A stretch of DNA of 60,000 nucleotides from Membranipora membranacea (taxonomy: Eukaryota; Bryozoa; Gymnolaemata; Cheilostomatida; Membraniporidae). Below are positions 35,401 to 43,924 of the stretch, piece by piece. Numbering within the stretch: position 1 is the stretch's first letter; each line of letters starts with the position of its first letter. Both the position numbers and the translations under genes were made by a program. The DNA is taken from positions 28,088,001 to 28,148,000 of the forward strand of contig OU612068.1 in assembly GCA_914767715.1 (NCBI GenBank), read 5' to 3'. A model generated the notes under the pieces. The model was not told where the DNA came from and made no database searches. It was given only the letters and a program-made list of their open reading frames with translations.

Positions 35401-37653
35401 GCCAAGCAAAAGTACTGAGACTGTAATACAGTAGTTTGCTTCAAAATTGATTAGTAATTGAGTTTGCATAGAGATGATGTCATGGGAATCCCACTTTAGC
35501 AGTGACTCATTCTATTCATGTGGCGACCAGATTAATATTGATAGAAAGGTCCCAGCTGTAGTCCCCAGCTGTAATCACAAAAACAATTTTTTTTGCTTCT
35601 GATAAAAGTAGCTGTGACCTCTAGAGAGCAATCCTGGGGCATTGTAAATAGGCATTATTCTCATTTTATTCTCTCTCAACTACTAGAAAGAAAAGACCAT
35701 CATGTGCAAACCGTCCACACAGCGTAGAAACATTTGATTATTCTTAGGAGTAATTTAATCAGGGTCAACCCTCACCTCAACAAGTAGGAAACCAATACAG
35801 AGAAGAAAAAATTCCCTGTTTGTACAGAGCACAGTAACCAGGGGATTAGTGCAGGGAAGCTGGTCATTTACCTTGATGACATGAGAGTTATAAGGTGATC
35901 CATAGACTCGTATGAGTGTCTCTGAAAGCTGTACTCAATCAGCATCGATGTAAACTTCATTACCTGCAGCATCAATCTCTTCAGCTACAAATATAAACAA
36001 TCAGGGAAAGTTAAGCCTTGTAGTTATGTATTTAAATAATACAAACAATTAATAATTTCTGGTAGCGTGTGCATTCATTGAAGAATGAGGAAGTCCTTTG
36101 CACTGAGTGGCTCTTTATAAGATAGCTGTGAAAGCCGATATGTGTTACTTACAAGTCTCAATGGCAAGGGCTGCTTCTTTTGGCGACAGTGCGCTCAATA
36201 TAAGCAAAAACTGTGATTAAGATTATCACCATGTTATGATTTCTCATTGATAACTTGGTGCTCGCAATAACCAGGGAGACAAGGGAGACCAAGATTAACA
36301 CAACGATATGATACAGAGTGATACCATGCTAAGTGATAAAAAACAGTTCCGAGGCACGAGACGAAAGCCTACCTCTGCATTCTCAGGTTGATCACAGGCT
36401 AACATCCACTTATTTCCATCCACAGTTTGACAGCATCTCTCCATGATATCATCAAACATATCCAGAACATCCACCCAGTGATACAGCTCTGACTGTAATA
36501 TAATACATCATCAGATGTTACGAATCTTACCAAGATCTCACATGAGAATAAGTGATGACTGAGGATAAGGCATTCCTTTGTTGATGATGATCAAGGGTAC
36601 AAAAAAAACTCATGTAATGAAGTAACTGTTGAACAGCATTGAAACAACATGGTTCTAGTTGCCCAACACAGTAACAAATACTCTTTGGCAATTTGTTTTA
36701 TCACAGCATCAAATATGTTCACTTGGCTGAGTGCAGCACCAAAATCAATCAATTCTACTGATAAATATTTGATAAAGTGAAACTGCTCCAGTATAACTAT
36801 AAGAAGTGACTTACCAAGTGGAGACCACATTTTCAAACAATAACACAGTTTTGTTTTCACTTATTCAAAACTGTTTGTATATTGAAGGGGTAAAAAAAGC
36901 AAAAAGACACCTCAACAGCTTTGTCATATAGTTGAATTATCATTATTTTGTGCAGGTCTTTGTCAACGCAGAACTCAACAGCCCAACACAGATGTTAGGG
37001 TTATGCGCTCATATGGTACACATGGACCTGCTTTTCCCTGAATCATCACTGTCATTCGCAAAAATAGTGTTGCTGTTAGAATTGTCCAATATTTCAACAT
37101 AGATCTGTGTAATGCAAAACACTTCTTCTGTTTAATATTTGGTGTTTCTAATTTCAATACAAGGTAATTGTAAGACGGTGAGGAATACCTTTCAGCTTTT
37201 GGGGATTTACCATTTAAAAACCTAGCTAATTGCAAATACCCTCTATTCAGCATGTGCGGTTGTAAAGCTAAGTACACACTTATAGCTAAGATATTCTAGG
37301 TACTGACTCCCAAACAAGTGGATATACATCTCACACTTACCTTTCCATATTCCCAAGTTGAGATATTCTTGAGGATCTCATACATGGACTGATCATCTTT
37401 AGCTGCAGCTAAACTATCTCTCAATAGTTTACATGCCTCAGGCTGTCAAATAAAGAAATACCAACGTGGTTATGTAAAATGACTTTATCCTTACTATAAA
37501 TCAATCAACAGAGTATTCTATATTCACTTAAATTTAACCATAAAATTCAGACTAACACGCTGCAATGAGTCATGCTAAAATCAGTGAGGAACAGTCTCCC
37601 CTTCTTACCAGTTCAGAATTAGACTTCTTGAGCTTGGTCCTTTCGATCTTCAT
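382..37653 (-). CDS. HUWE1: HUWE1 E3 ubiquitin-protein ligase, 62 exons, 3' end outside window
   Basis: This encodes the giant HECT-type E3 that ubiquitinates p53, MCL1, histones and unassembled proteins in cytoplasm and nucleus. I traced 62 coding exons on the minus strand. Their lengths sum to 12,260 nt, and splice phases join without a break into about 4,086 residues; human HUWE1 has about 4,374. Domain order follows the family: DUF908, DUF913, UBA, UIM, WWE, acidic tract, UBM repeats and the pre-HECT region. The start is the ATG at 37653-37651, giving [10 protein letters not shown], which matches the family N-terminus, with G at -3. The catalytic HECT domain and its cysteine are not in the window. 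Grouped exon coordinates are given in the following entries. Most introns are GT-AG, and the larger ones are full of repeats. Confidence 0.97.
624..758. repeat. Short hairpin (MITE-like) element, 60-bp arms
   Basis: Arms at 624-683 and 699-758 are nearly perfect inverted repeats around a 15-nt loop. Both contain GCGCATAAACTGTGTCGGGA or its complement. It lies in the HUWE1 intron at 558-1300. The compact size and near identity suggest a recent MITE or a foldback insertion. No target duplication was clear. Confidence 0.85.
835..880. repeat. AT-rich tandem repeat
   Basis: Three units of about 14 nt, built on AAAAATTAAAATGT, follow each other in an intron. Nothing else is recognisable between 759 and 1300. 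Confidence 0.6.
1961..2005. repeat. 10-bp tandem repeat beside a splice donor
   Basis: About 4.5 copies of CTATGTATAT with small variants end 5 bp before the donor of the exon 2016-2247. Length variation here would change the sequence just downstream of that donor. Confidence 0.8.
2248..3556 (-). other. HUWE1 intron with homopolymer runs and duplicated block
   Basis: The intron holds a poly-T run near 2516-2531, purine-rich A/G stretches near 2591-2620, and copy 1 of the segmental duplication from 3028. No coding exon or mobile-element protein is visible. Confidence 0.6.
3028..3587. repeat. Segmental duplication, copy 1 (partly deleted)
   Basis: This block is nearly identical to 5074-5813. 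It covers intron sequence plus the donor-proximal 31 nt of the HUWE1 exon 3557-3728. About 180-196 bp present in the other copy are missing and replaced by a run of 18 G at 3346-3363. Because it contains the intact exon, this is likely the source locus. Confidence 0.9.
3346..3363. repeat. Poly-G run (18 nt)
   Basis: Eighteen consecutive G sit exactly where copy 1 lacks the internal segment found in copy 2. This could be a real expansion at a deletion junction or a sequencing or assembly artefact. Confidence 0.9.
3847..3904. repeat. 58-bp near-perfect palindrome
   Basis: GTGGTGAATAAAAACAAATG pairs with its complement CATTTGTTTTTATTCACCAC, with almost no loop and one mismatch. It lies in the HUWE1 intron 3729-4242. 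The transcript could form a stable hairpin on either strand. Confidence 0.9.
5074..5813. repeat. Segmental duplication, copy 2 (inserted in an intron)
   Basis: This 740-bp block copies 3028-3587 and keeps an extra internal segment (about 5391-5580). It ends with 31 nt of the neighbouring HUWE1 exon and its intact donor at 5781-5782, so it carries an exon fragment without an acceptor. It sits in the intron between exons 6240-6397 and 4730-5014. Confidence 0.9.
6645..8009. mobile_element. 1.37-kb foldback element with TTAA ends
   Basis: Two arms of about 670 bp (6645-7314 and 7341-8009) are inverted copies of each other around a 26-bp spacer. The ends read TTAAGGTAATGTCA on both sides, so the element is bounded by TTAA, the target site used by piggyBac-type transposases. 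There is no transposase ORF; the 84-codon frames on both strands are the same sequence read from the two arms. It lies in the HUWE1 intron 6398-8248. A diverged half-copy exists at 51391-51565. I infer a non-autonomous DNA transposon. Confidence 0.88.
8426..9433 (-). other. HUWE1 intron, no gene seen
   Basis: This roughly 1-kb intron holds T-rich direct repeats with TTTTTTGGTAAT units near 9033-9085. I see nothing else of note in it. Confidence 0.6.
9434..10562 (-). CDS. HUWE1: HUWE1 exons 52-54, UBM repeats, residues about 3378-3581
   Basis: Exons are 10237-10562, 9846-9996 and 9434-9568. They encode tandem ubiquitin-binding motifs, the DUF4414 region of HUWE1: [34 protein letters not shown] and [17 protein letters not shown], followed by a fourth related block [13 protein letters not shown]. 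Each has the L-P core typical of UBMs. Between the first two lies a Thr/Ala-rich linker. The segment [14 protein letters not shown] is close to the vertebrate sequence. These motifs bind ubiquitin and help extend chains. Confidence 0.95.
11036..16467 (-). CDS. HUWE1: HUWE1 exons 44-51, residues about 2673-3377
   Basis: Exons are 16348-16467, 15942-16182, 15196-15349, 14783-14909, 14106-14380, 12900-13782, 11419-11550 and 11036-11218. Conserved anchors include [40 protein letters not shown] and a charged helix beginning [14 protein letters not shown]. The 883-bp exon encodes a Ser/Thr/Gln-rich disordered linker. Donors of 12900-13782 (GTGGGT), 11419-11550 (GTCTGT) and 15942-16182 (GTCTGT) are weak but are the only ones that keep the frame. 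The linker is poorly conserved across animals. Confidence 0.9.
11668..12775. mobile_element. Possible 1.1-kb element with short terminal inverted repeats
   Basis: CGTGATATATCGC at 11668-11680 is repeated inverted at 12763-12775. Inside are two diverged direct repeats sharing CGATCAAAA and GATTTTTGGCTGGAAA (near 12019-12112 and 12197-12286). No ORF is present. It fills most of the intron 11551-12899. The TIRs are short, so this could be chance or an old non-autonomous transposon. Confidence 0.5.
13783..15941 (-). other. Introns between HUWE1 exons 45-49
   Basis: Introns 13783-14105, 14381-14782, 14910-15195 and 15350-15941 contain no gene. The second has an imperfect hairpin: GTTGTCCA near 14525 against TGGACAAC near 14558, with further partial pairing around 14600-14700. 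Confidence 0.5.
16652..18398 (-). CDS. HUWE1: HUWE1 exons 40-43, acidic tract, residues about 2418-2672
   Basis: Exons are 18088-18398, 17699-17879, 17137-17294 and 16652-16766. They encode the long Asp/Glu-rich low-complexity tract characteristic of HUWE1, with runs such as [10 protein letters not shown] and [15 protein letters not shown] short helical block [17 protein letters not shown] precedes it. This tract is disordered; roles in histone or nucleosome binding and autoregulation are known for the family. The opposite strand shows His/Ile-rich frames that are only shadows of GAT and GAG repeats. Confidence 0.93.
18511..22089 (-). CDS. HUWE1: HUWE1 exons 31-39, residues about 1860-2417
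   Basis: Exons are 21872-22089, 21394-21562, 20868-21048, 20384-20629, 20009-20202, 19611-19781, 19228-19386, 18815-19008 and 18511-18653. This is the armadillo/HEAT-like alpha-solenoid after the WWE domain. Anchors are [92 protein letters not shown] and [18 protein letters not shown]. All junction phases agree. The last exon is Gln/Thr-rich and leads into the acidic tract. Confidence 0.95.
20719..20768. repeat. Small imperfect hairpin
   Basis: AGCCTGTCCTGACAA and TTGTCAAGACAGGCT form a stem around a 5-nt loop in a HUWE1 intron. Confidence 0.6.
22322..22489 (-). CDS. HUWE1: HUWE1 exon 30, WWE domain core, residues 1804-1859
   Basis: This exon encodes the WWE domain, a globular module that binds poly-ADP-ribose and mediates protein contacts in ubiquitin ligases. 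Signature residues are present: [14 protein letters not shown] with paired Trp, then [15 protein letters not shown] and the closing [14 protein letters not shown]. Length and spacing match vertebrate HUWE1. The domain starts near the end of exon 29 and ends at the boundary with exon 31. Confidence 0.97.
22642..24427 (-). CDS. HUWE1: HUWE1 exons 27-29, residues about 1597-1803
   Basis: Exons are 24161-24427, 23708-23973 and 22642-22729. Solenoid helices link the UIM to the WWE domain. Anchors are the block [27 protein letters not shown] and [20 protein letters not shown], the last very close to the human sequence. Exon 27 begins with a lysine-rich stretch AKKKKVETK. Intron 22730-23707 holds a foldback element. 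Confidence 0.95.
22780..23516. mobile_element. 737-bp foldback element with TTAA ends
   Basis: Left arm about 22780-22927 and right arm about 23370-23516 are inverted repeats of roughly 75-80% identity. A shared core is GAGCCATTGGACAA, with GATCTG and TGATGCTCAAAG. The outer ends read TTAAAG on both sides, again a TTAA boundary. The middle is AT-rich and non-coding. It is unrelated in sequence to the 6645-8009 element but has the same architecture, which suggests a second non-autonomous family. Confidence 0.8.
24673..24891 (-). CDS. HUWE1: HUWE1 exon 26, UBA domain and UIM, residues 1524-1596
   Basis: The exon encodes a UBA three-helix domain starting [20 protein letters not shown], with the MGF loop that contacts ubiquitin. 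After a Ser/Gly linker follows a ubiquitin-interacting motif, [16 protein letters not shown], with the conserved Ala and Ser at canonical spacing (residues about 1574-1589). The human protein has the same UBA-UIM pair at nearly the same position. It binds ubiquitin on substrates or chains. Confidence 0.97.
25097..25608. mobile_element. 512-bp foldback element
   Basis: Arms about 25097-25262 and 25432-25608 are inverted repeats. Shared blocks are ATAGACAGTTTTCTGAG, GTCCTCTCTCCA, GCATAGGAAAAAC and GAGGGTTAT. The spacer contains a separate perfect hairpin at 25262-25290 with 12-bp arms (TTGGAAACCCTG). There is no ORF and no TTAA boundary. It sits in the HUWE1 intron 24892-25646. Confidence 0.85.
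25647..29614 (-). CDS. HUWE1: HUWE1 exons 16-25, residues about 802-1523
   Basis: Exons are 29437-29614, 29062-29240, 28719-28895, 28289-28546, 27617-28074, 27162-27374, 26769-26974, 26362-26519, 26050-26202 and 25647-25832. Helical solenoid with disordered linkers. Anchors are [111 protein letters not shown] and [14 protein letters not shown] Gly/Ser/Ala-rich linker in exon 25 leads into the UBA domain. Every junction keeps frame. Confidence 0.95.
27534..27570. repeat. AT microsatellite
   Basis: Alternating TA dinucleotides and close variants lie in the intron just 3' (downstream in transcription) of the exon 27617-28074. Confidence 0.8.
29921..32489 (-). CDS. HUWE1: HUWE1 exons 10-15, DUF913 region, residues about 338-801
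   Basis: Exons are 32162-32489, 31841-31942, 31114-31507, 30646-30834, 30210-30433 and 29921-30073. This is the DUF913 solenoid. It is among the most conserved parts: [102 protein letters not shown] and [17 protein letters not shown]. Exon 12 is mostly a disordered Ser/Gly/Asp insert containing seven consecutive glycines. Confidence 0.96.
32744..37653 (-). CDS. HUWE1: HUWE1 exons 1-9, N-terminus and DUF908, residues 1-337
   Basis: Exons are 37609-37653, 37341-37442, 36373-36492, 35872-35984, 34852-34978, 34182-34304, 33581-33797, 33122-33225 and 32744-32805. The first exon is 15 codons beginning [13 protein letters not shown]908 covers about exons 3-9. Anchors are [88 protein letters not shown] and [19 protein letters not shown]. 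The run [15 protein letters not shown] is essentially the vertebrate sequence. The ring-forming alpha-solenoid of HUWE1 starts here. Confidence 0.97.
34305..37340 (-). other. Large introns in the HUWE1 5' part
   Basis: Introns 34305-34851, 34979-35871, 35985-36372 and 36493-37340 carry no recognised gene. The last has two minus-strand open frames of 89 and 100 codons (36591-36860 and 36975-37277) without a family I recognise, probably chance. Confidence 0.5.
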
Positions 37654-39119
37654 GGCGTTTGATGGTAATGCTATTTATCAGCTACCCAAAGTTCATCTAC
37701 AAAAGTTAACTGTATACATGATTCACCAGTTCTTACCCAAAATTTCTCTATCAAAGTAACATCAGTATTAAATAGCGCATTCTCAGTCTGTGTTTTACAG
37801 CAGCACATCTTGGCCTATGTTCTGGCTACATCCTCATAACTCACAGGTTTTGAGCACAATCCTCGCATACATCATTTTTTTGCCATTATCCCATAGGCTA
37901 CACCAAAAAGATGTGCTTCCTAGCCTATTAAGCCCTTTGTTTGTGTGTCACAATGACGACCATAAGCGGCAAATTTTTTTGTTTACTATGCAATACTGTA
38001 ATCAATCAGTAAGGCAGCTAACTTAATGAATCCAGGATAACGATCGACTTTCAACTTATACAAACTTTATTCTTTTCATAAGCAAATTTACCAGCCAAAA
38101 TACGATCAATCATAACTTTTCTAATTTCAAAGTAGACCAATCAAGTAGAATGCCCTAAATGGTGATGATGCTGTGACCTGTACGAGTGACAATGCAGTCC
38201 TACAGTATGTATAGTGTGTGCTCGGAATTGAAGTCTCTTTGGCGGACTGTCTGCTGTTACTTAGCAGACTGATAGTAAGTAATGAAAATAGCAACATGAG
38301 TGACTTATAGTTCACAGACACAGTGAGTAAGAAGGGTATGCATACTACAGAGTAGTAAGTAAGTCGTTAGGTAGGTTGGTAGGCCTATCAAGCACTGCAG
38401 CAAATGATTGATTGATGAATCCTTGAAGCAATGATTTGAATGATGAATGAATGTGAAACTAACCCTATATAGCTTGAAGCCAACTTGGTGGGTAATAGCT
38501 AGGGGGTTAAGTAAGTGGTTAAAATGCACAATTCAATTTTGATCACCAACATGGATGCTCTCACATGGATGATTGATGATCTCAATTCTAATTATCTAAT
38601 CTTCTTCGTCATCATCATTTACTTCCTAATATGCCCAGTCATACACTTTTTGCTACCAATGACATTGTTATATTCACCTTATTAGTAAGTGTCCTGTCAC
38701 TTATAGTATATGTTCAAATGGAAATTCAAGGTGATAGTTGAGTTCTATTTTTTTTTCATGCAACAATTTTTAGTTTCCTATAGAATCAGTAGATTTTTTG
38801 GAAAATTCCTTTTCTCATTCTCTGAAAAACCCGGATGATGAGTAAACGTGATAACTCGACTCGGTGAAATAAACCAAGGTAACTTCTTAGCTGCTGATTT
38901 TTGACTAATATTTCCCATAGTGGTTTTCTAAAGCAAAACCGTCACATGTAAAGGTGCTCAGTCGATTGTTGACAAGTCTCCAAAACAACAGAAAAGTCAG
39001 ACTGAAATGCAGTCATTGAACAAAATGTCATCTCACAAATTCCCAAAAATGATATAAAATTTTACAATTCCATAAAGTTGTAGTTTAGAATAGCCAATCG
39101 AATTCATAACACAGGTGAC
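37654..39119. promoter_or_regulatory. Intergenic region between divergent HUWE1 and kinesin
   Basis: About 1.47 kb separates the two start codons, which point away from each other. It should contain both 5' UTRs and both promoters. I see no clear TATA box or CpG island. A run of GTAAGT/GTAGGT-like short direct repeats lies near 38355-38385. UTR introns cannot be excluded. Confidence 0.5.
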
Positions 39120-42100
39120 ATGGAGGCTGTAGTAGAAAAGAAAAAGAAGGGTAAAGGGAAGAAGAAGGGGCCAGCAAAGAAACAGGTGCTCCCAAATCCA
39201 GGTTGGTGTTTACTGTGTGTTAAGGTTAGAGTGAAACACAAACCAACAAACTAACTCACCCAAGTTGGTGAACAAATATATTTGTTGGCTATTCACATCT
39301 AATTACTGTATCTATTCATGATAGGGTAGACTAAGGAGTCTACTACTAACTCCTTATCCTACTAGGCAAAGAGTCAAAGGCCAGGGGTTGTACTCCTGGC
39401 CGGATCTAGCCTGTCTTGACTAGGCTGGACCAGATCATTCAGCTCTGATTTGCCAAAAGTCACTGGGGAGACAGCTAGTCCTTTAGTGCTTTCATACTGG
39501 TTATGTTTGAGGGTCTAACACTTTTAACAATACTGCACTTAGATAGGAGCATGTGAAATTTACTTAAAGACCACTTGGTGTAATAACAGCTTGTCAGCAG
39601 GTAGCTTCTGGTATTACACACGCGCCTCTAATACCAGTATTATAACCAGGTGTGCGAACTGACAAAACAAACTGTTGCAGAGTCTTGTTCTGGAGTCATT
39701 AAGTTACACGATACATTCTGGATGAAAAATGCAGCATACATAATATGCCAACTTGAGTTTGTCAGTCTGACCTTCTATCTGATGTAGCTAATTCATCAGT
39801 CTGACACCTAGAATCTTAGGTCACTCAACCACTCATCAGATATCATAAGGATGCCCAATGTTGCTGTTTTCATCTAATCAGACATCTACTCATTCAGCAA
39901 TGGGTGTGTCCAACATCTCTTAGAATATTGTACAATCACAATTGTAAATGATTTCTGCGTCAGTTGGCTTGGGTCATTTCGTTGAACTTGTTATTTTGCC
40001 TTTTTATATTTGCTATTTTGGGGTTGAATCATACCAGTCAAATTCAATTGTGCTGTAGAATGTTGGCAGGACAATTGACAAAAAATTGACAGAATAAGAT
40101 GTTGAATATGCTACAGTTTCAAATCAACTATACCTTCTCTAAAAAGTGTATTCTATTGATTTGTAGATGAAGTGGTTGATATAGAGCGTCCAGGTTCAGC
40201 CACATCCCAGCGCTCTAATGTGGATCTGTTTTCTACCGAGGTCTCAGATAAACAATCAGAAGAGGTAATGTAGCCACAGTGTATTTCGAGAGTGAATGAA
40301 TATATGGTAATAATTTTGTATTAAATTGAATTTGGAAAATTTGCAAAATGAGGTGCTCATGTATGATATTATAAATTAGCGATAACTGAAATTAAAACTA
40401 TAGTTTTCTCCTGTTGGTGCAAGAAAAATAATATGAGGCTGATTCCACAGTAAGAATTTAAACACCTTTGTTAATTTACAGGATGTCAAACCAGAAACAG
40501 AGGAGCCTCAGAGACCAGGCACGGCCTCCTCCCTCTCTAAGCCAGGTCCTTCTCGAACTGAGTCCCCTATGTTACCATTCAAACCTCCATCTCAGGTAGC
40601 ACCTGTTGAGGGAAGTCAAAGCTCCCTCAGGTCACGAGGTAGGTATATTTTCATATTATTTGTCTAATTATCTTCTGTTTTATACGTAATATGATTGCCA
40701 TCTTCTAATGACTGCATAGTTGTACCCTGTTGCACCCACAAACATCTGTGACATACCCCTATGGTGCAACAAACCCCTGTTGCTCACAATTGAAATCAAT
40801 CTGCTCTTTGCTTATCTTTGATTGCTAATAACTACAGTGTGATGCAATCGCATGACACTGTATGCTTGGAGATTATCTTGAAATGTCCCTTTCTATTATG
40901 TAACAGCATGATAGCAATCAAAGATGCTAAAAAGCTTGACTTCTCTGCAATGCTAGTTTGAACTAGGACTAGGATTCGATGTTTATCTAACAGGAAAACC
41001 CTTTTGTATATTACAGAGGCTTGGGGAGGTAAAGATCCCAAAGGTGAGGCCCGAGCCTCCTCTCATAGACCAGCTTCTGCTACCTCAGCAAAATCCACCA
41101 CAAGACCTGAAATTACTGCTGCGCCTGTGAGGGCTGAAATAAAGGCTGCAGAGACAGAAGAGAAGACAACTCCAGGTGACAAATGATTATAATTTTGATT
41201 GTATGCGGACAGGTTACAATGCATCAGTAGAGATATACTGAAAAGTTGATTTAATAACTTGCCTTATAAAGTTAAAGGGACAACCTTTGTGATGAAGGTG
41301 AACCACACTGAGTTTAATGTATCCTTCTACCAAACATGTGGAACTCTTTTGGGAAAAGCGGACAATAAAAGTGAAATTGACTCTTTAGTGTCCAATAACA
41401 CTTTAGTAACAGATGAAAAAGAGATCACTAATACATTTAACACCTTCTTCACGTCAATTTGCTCTCAACAGAAACTGGATGTCAAGGATGCATGTCAACA
41501 TATGACGTATAAAACTCCTCTAACCAAGTTTGAATTTACTAAAATTTCAACTGAACAAGTACGTCGCAAACTTCTTTCAATGTCGCCAAAAAAGAGAGGA
41601 GGTGTTGAAAAATTCCAACTTTTATATATCAAATCTTATCAAACATTATTGCTTTACCTATAACAATTCTCATCAATGAAAGCTTTCTCACAAAAAGTTT
41701 TCCTAGTTCTTTAAAAATGGCATTGGTTACACCTATCTTCAAGAAAGGTGACCATACAAATCCCTCTAATTACAGACCAATTTCTTCACTGCCAATTATG
41801 TCTAAAATCTTTGAAACATTTATGAATGACCAACTGTCTACATTCCTTACAAGTCATAAATTACTGAATATTAGACAATTTGGATTCCGTAAGAGCCATT
41901 CTTGTGAGCAGCTTTTACTCAGTCTTCTAGATGTCTGGAAATCAAAACTTGATTCTTCTTCACCTTGCTATATTTCAGCATTATCATTGGACGTTAGAAA
42001 GGCATTTGATTCAGTTAATCATCAACTTTTGCTCACCAAATTAAAATATCTCGGTATAGCAGAATCTGCTCGATCAATGCTATCGTCCTATATAAATAAT

Positions 42101-43924
42101 AGATTTCAGTGTTTTAAAGTTGGCAATGCCACATCTGGAGTTCTAAATATTAAAAGTGGTGTTCCTCAAGGTTCAATTTTGGGGCCATTGCTTTTCAATA
42201 TTGCCATAAATGATCTATTAGGTAAATTTTCAAATTCATTTGCCTTTGCTGATGATACTTTGATTTTTGAGATATCCGATTCTCTAAATGAAGCAATATC
42301 AAAATCAGAATCTCTTGTTACAATGGTAACAAATTGGTATTCTGTCAATGGTTTTAATCTAAATTTAGACAAAACCCAGTTTTGTGTATTTTCGAACAGA
42401 AAGGTTGAAACAATACCCAATCTTGTTTCAAATAATGTACAAATCAAATCAGCAACTTCAATTAAACTCTTAGGCGTGATCTTGGACCAGCATCTGTCAT
42501 TGAAAACCTATGTTGAGTCCCTGGTATTAAAATCTAACAGAGTTTTATTCTGTCTCTCTAAAATTCGAAAATTTGTCAATCCTTCACATCTGCTTCAAGC
42601 TTATAAATCGTATGTTCGTCCCATCTTGGAGTATTGTTCTTCTCTGTTATTAAATACTTCTGATTACAACTCTAACTTGTTAGAACTTTGTCAAAACAGA
42701 GCCATCAGGATAATTCTTGGTACCAACTCATTTTTTTCTATCTCAACTGGTCGTGCGATTTTGAATCTTTCCACTCTGGGTGACAGGAGGAGGGCAACTG
42801 TTGATAGGTTTGTCAAAAATGCCACTCTAGGCAAGAACACCTCATTTTTCATCCTTAAACTAATCAATTCCTGCAAAATGCACAATAGAGTTTTGCGGTC
42901 AGGACGTAGAATAATTAAACCAAAATATAGGACCAAATATGGTAAAACAAGATCTTTAAACCAATTCATTTCATTTAGTAAAGCGTAATAATATATATCA
43001 ATCAATCACAAGCATACTGTAAAAATTTTTCTCCCAACTGGTTATCATTTCTGTCCATATCTATAAATATTTTTCTTTCTTTTTTGTTTTGTTTATGAGG
43101 TCAAAAAGTTGTTATTTTCCTTTGTTTATGACATACTTATGCATATGAAAACCTCAATAAAAACATTATAATGACAAATCTATCAACTTTCTAATGTGTC
43201 TTTTTTATGTCAAATTTTAGATGGAAAAAGTATCAAGAGCACGTCAGGTTCATCGGCTGACCTCATGTCACCTCCGAAGATGAAGGGAGAGGAGCAGGCC
43301 TACATACCGTATAAGTTTGCCAGAGATACAATAGTCAGAATAGTTAACGACATGCACAAAATGAAGAGTAATCATGTTGGTGTGATAGGACAAATAGAAG
43401 GCAACTACAAGATGATTGAGGATCAGACTCAGGTAAATGGTAGAATAAGTTTGTTCCCTCTGTGGTGGCAGAGTGATATTGCAAAAAGGCAGGTATCAAG
43501 GCACGCTGCATCACTTATCACCAAGATAACAATTCTATGGAATTTGATCCGAGAAAAGCTCAAGTACCCCTGGTTTATTGATGAATTCTTATCACGATAT
43601 GAGGGCTGTACTTTTAACATGTGCACTGTGCATAAATTCCTTTCATCCGGTGAATACATGACTTGATTTCAACAAGATTCTTTGATATCTACTCAATAGT
43701 GCACTATAAGCTGTGGTAAAAGGATATTTCTGCCAACGAGCGCCGGAGACAGAATTAAGCACAAATACAGAAATACAAAAGGATGTTTGCCATCGCCATT
43801 TCATTTTTTTTTTCAGAGACAGTTCAATGCCTTCGTTTTAAATCTGAGAAATGTGTATAAGGATAAGTTATCAGTCTTCCAGCATGTTATTACCATACAC
43901 CTCAAGGATACAGAGAGGAAAAAG
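39120..43924 (+). CDS. Kinesin exons 1-6: basic N-terminus, linker, conserved helix
   Basis: Exons are 39120-39201, 40167-40264, 40482-40638, 41017-41175, 43221-43432 and 43817-43924. Exon 1 encodes a cluster of lysines, [15 protein letters not shown], which could bind microtubules or acidic surfaces. Exons 2-4 are Pro/Ser/Thr-rich and likely disordered. Exon 5 contains the block [18 protein letters not shown], which looks like a folded or helical region rather than stalk. Intron 4 is enlarged by a retrotransposon. Confidence 0.85.

Larger units (their letters stand above)
41177..43179 (+). mobile_element. 5'-truncated non-LTR retrotransposon (Jockey/CR1-like) in kinesin intron 4
   Basis: An about 2-kb insertion lies between exons 4 and 5, in the same orientation as the host gene. 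It carries only the reverse-transcriptase half of a LINE; the endonuclease and any ORF1 are gone. TGACAAAT occurs at 41177-41184 and 43172-43179, a plausible 8-bp target duplication. Removing the insert would leave an intron of about 50 bp. The 3' end has AATAAA at 43156-43161, close to the right boundary. Clade assignment rests on motif style only. Confidence 0.88.

Noticed and set aside
36591-37277. Two minus-strand frames in a HUWE1 intron, one with ELIDFGAAL resembling a kinase DFG
   Set aside because: No other kinase motif, no splice support and AT-rich composition; judged chance.
37565-37759. Plus-strand 64-codon frame over HUWE1 exon 1
   Set aside because: Antisense to the HUWE1 start exon and lacks any similarity.
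39379-39440. Small hairpins in kinesin intron 1
   Set aside because: Stems under 12 bp with loops; expected by chance in this length of AT-rich intron.
43196-43666. Independent 156-residue ORF
   Set aside because: Exon 5 of the kinesin plus readthrough into the intron.
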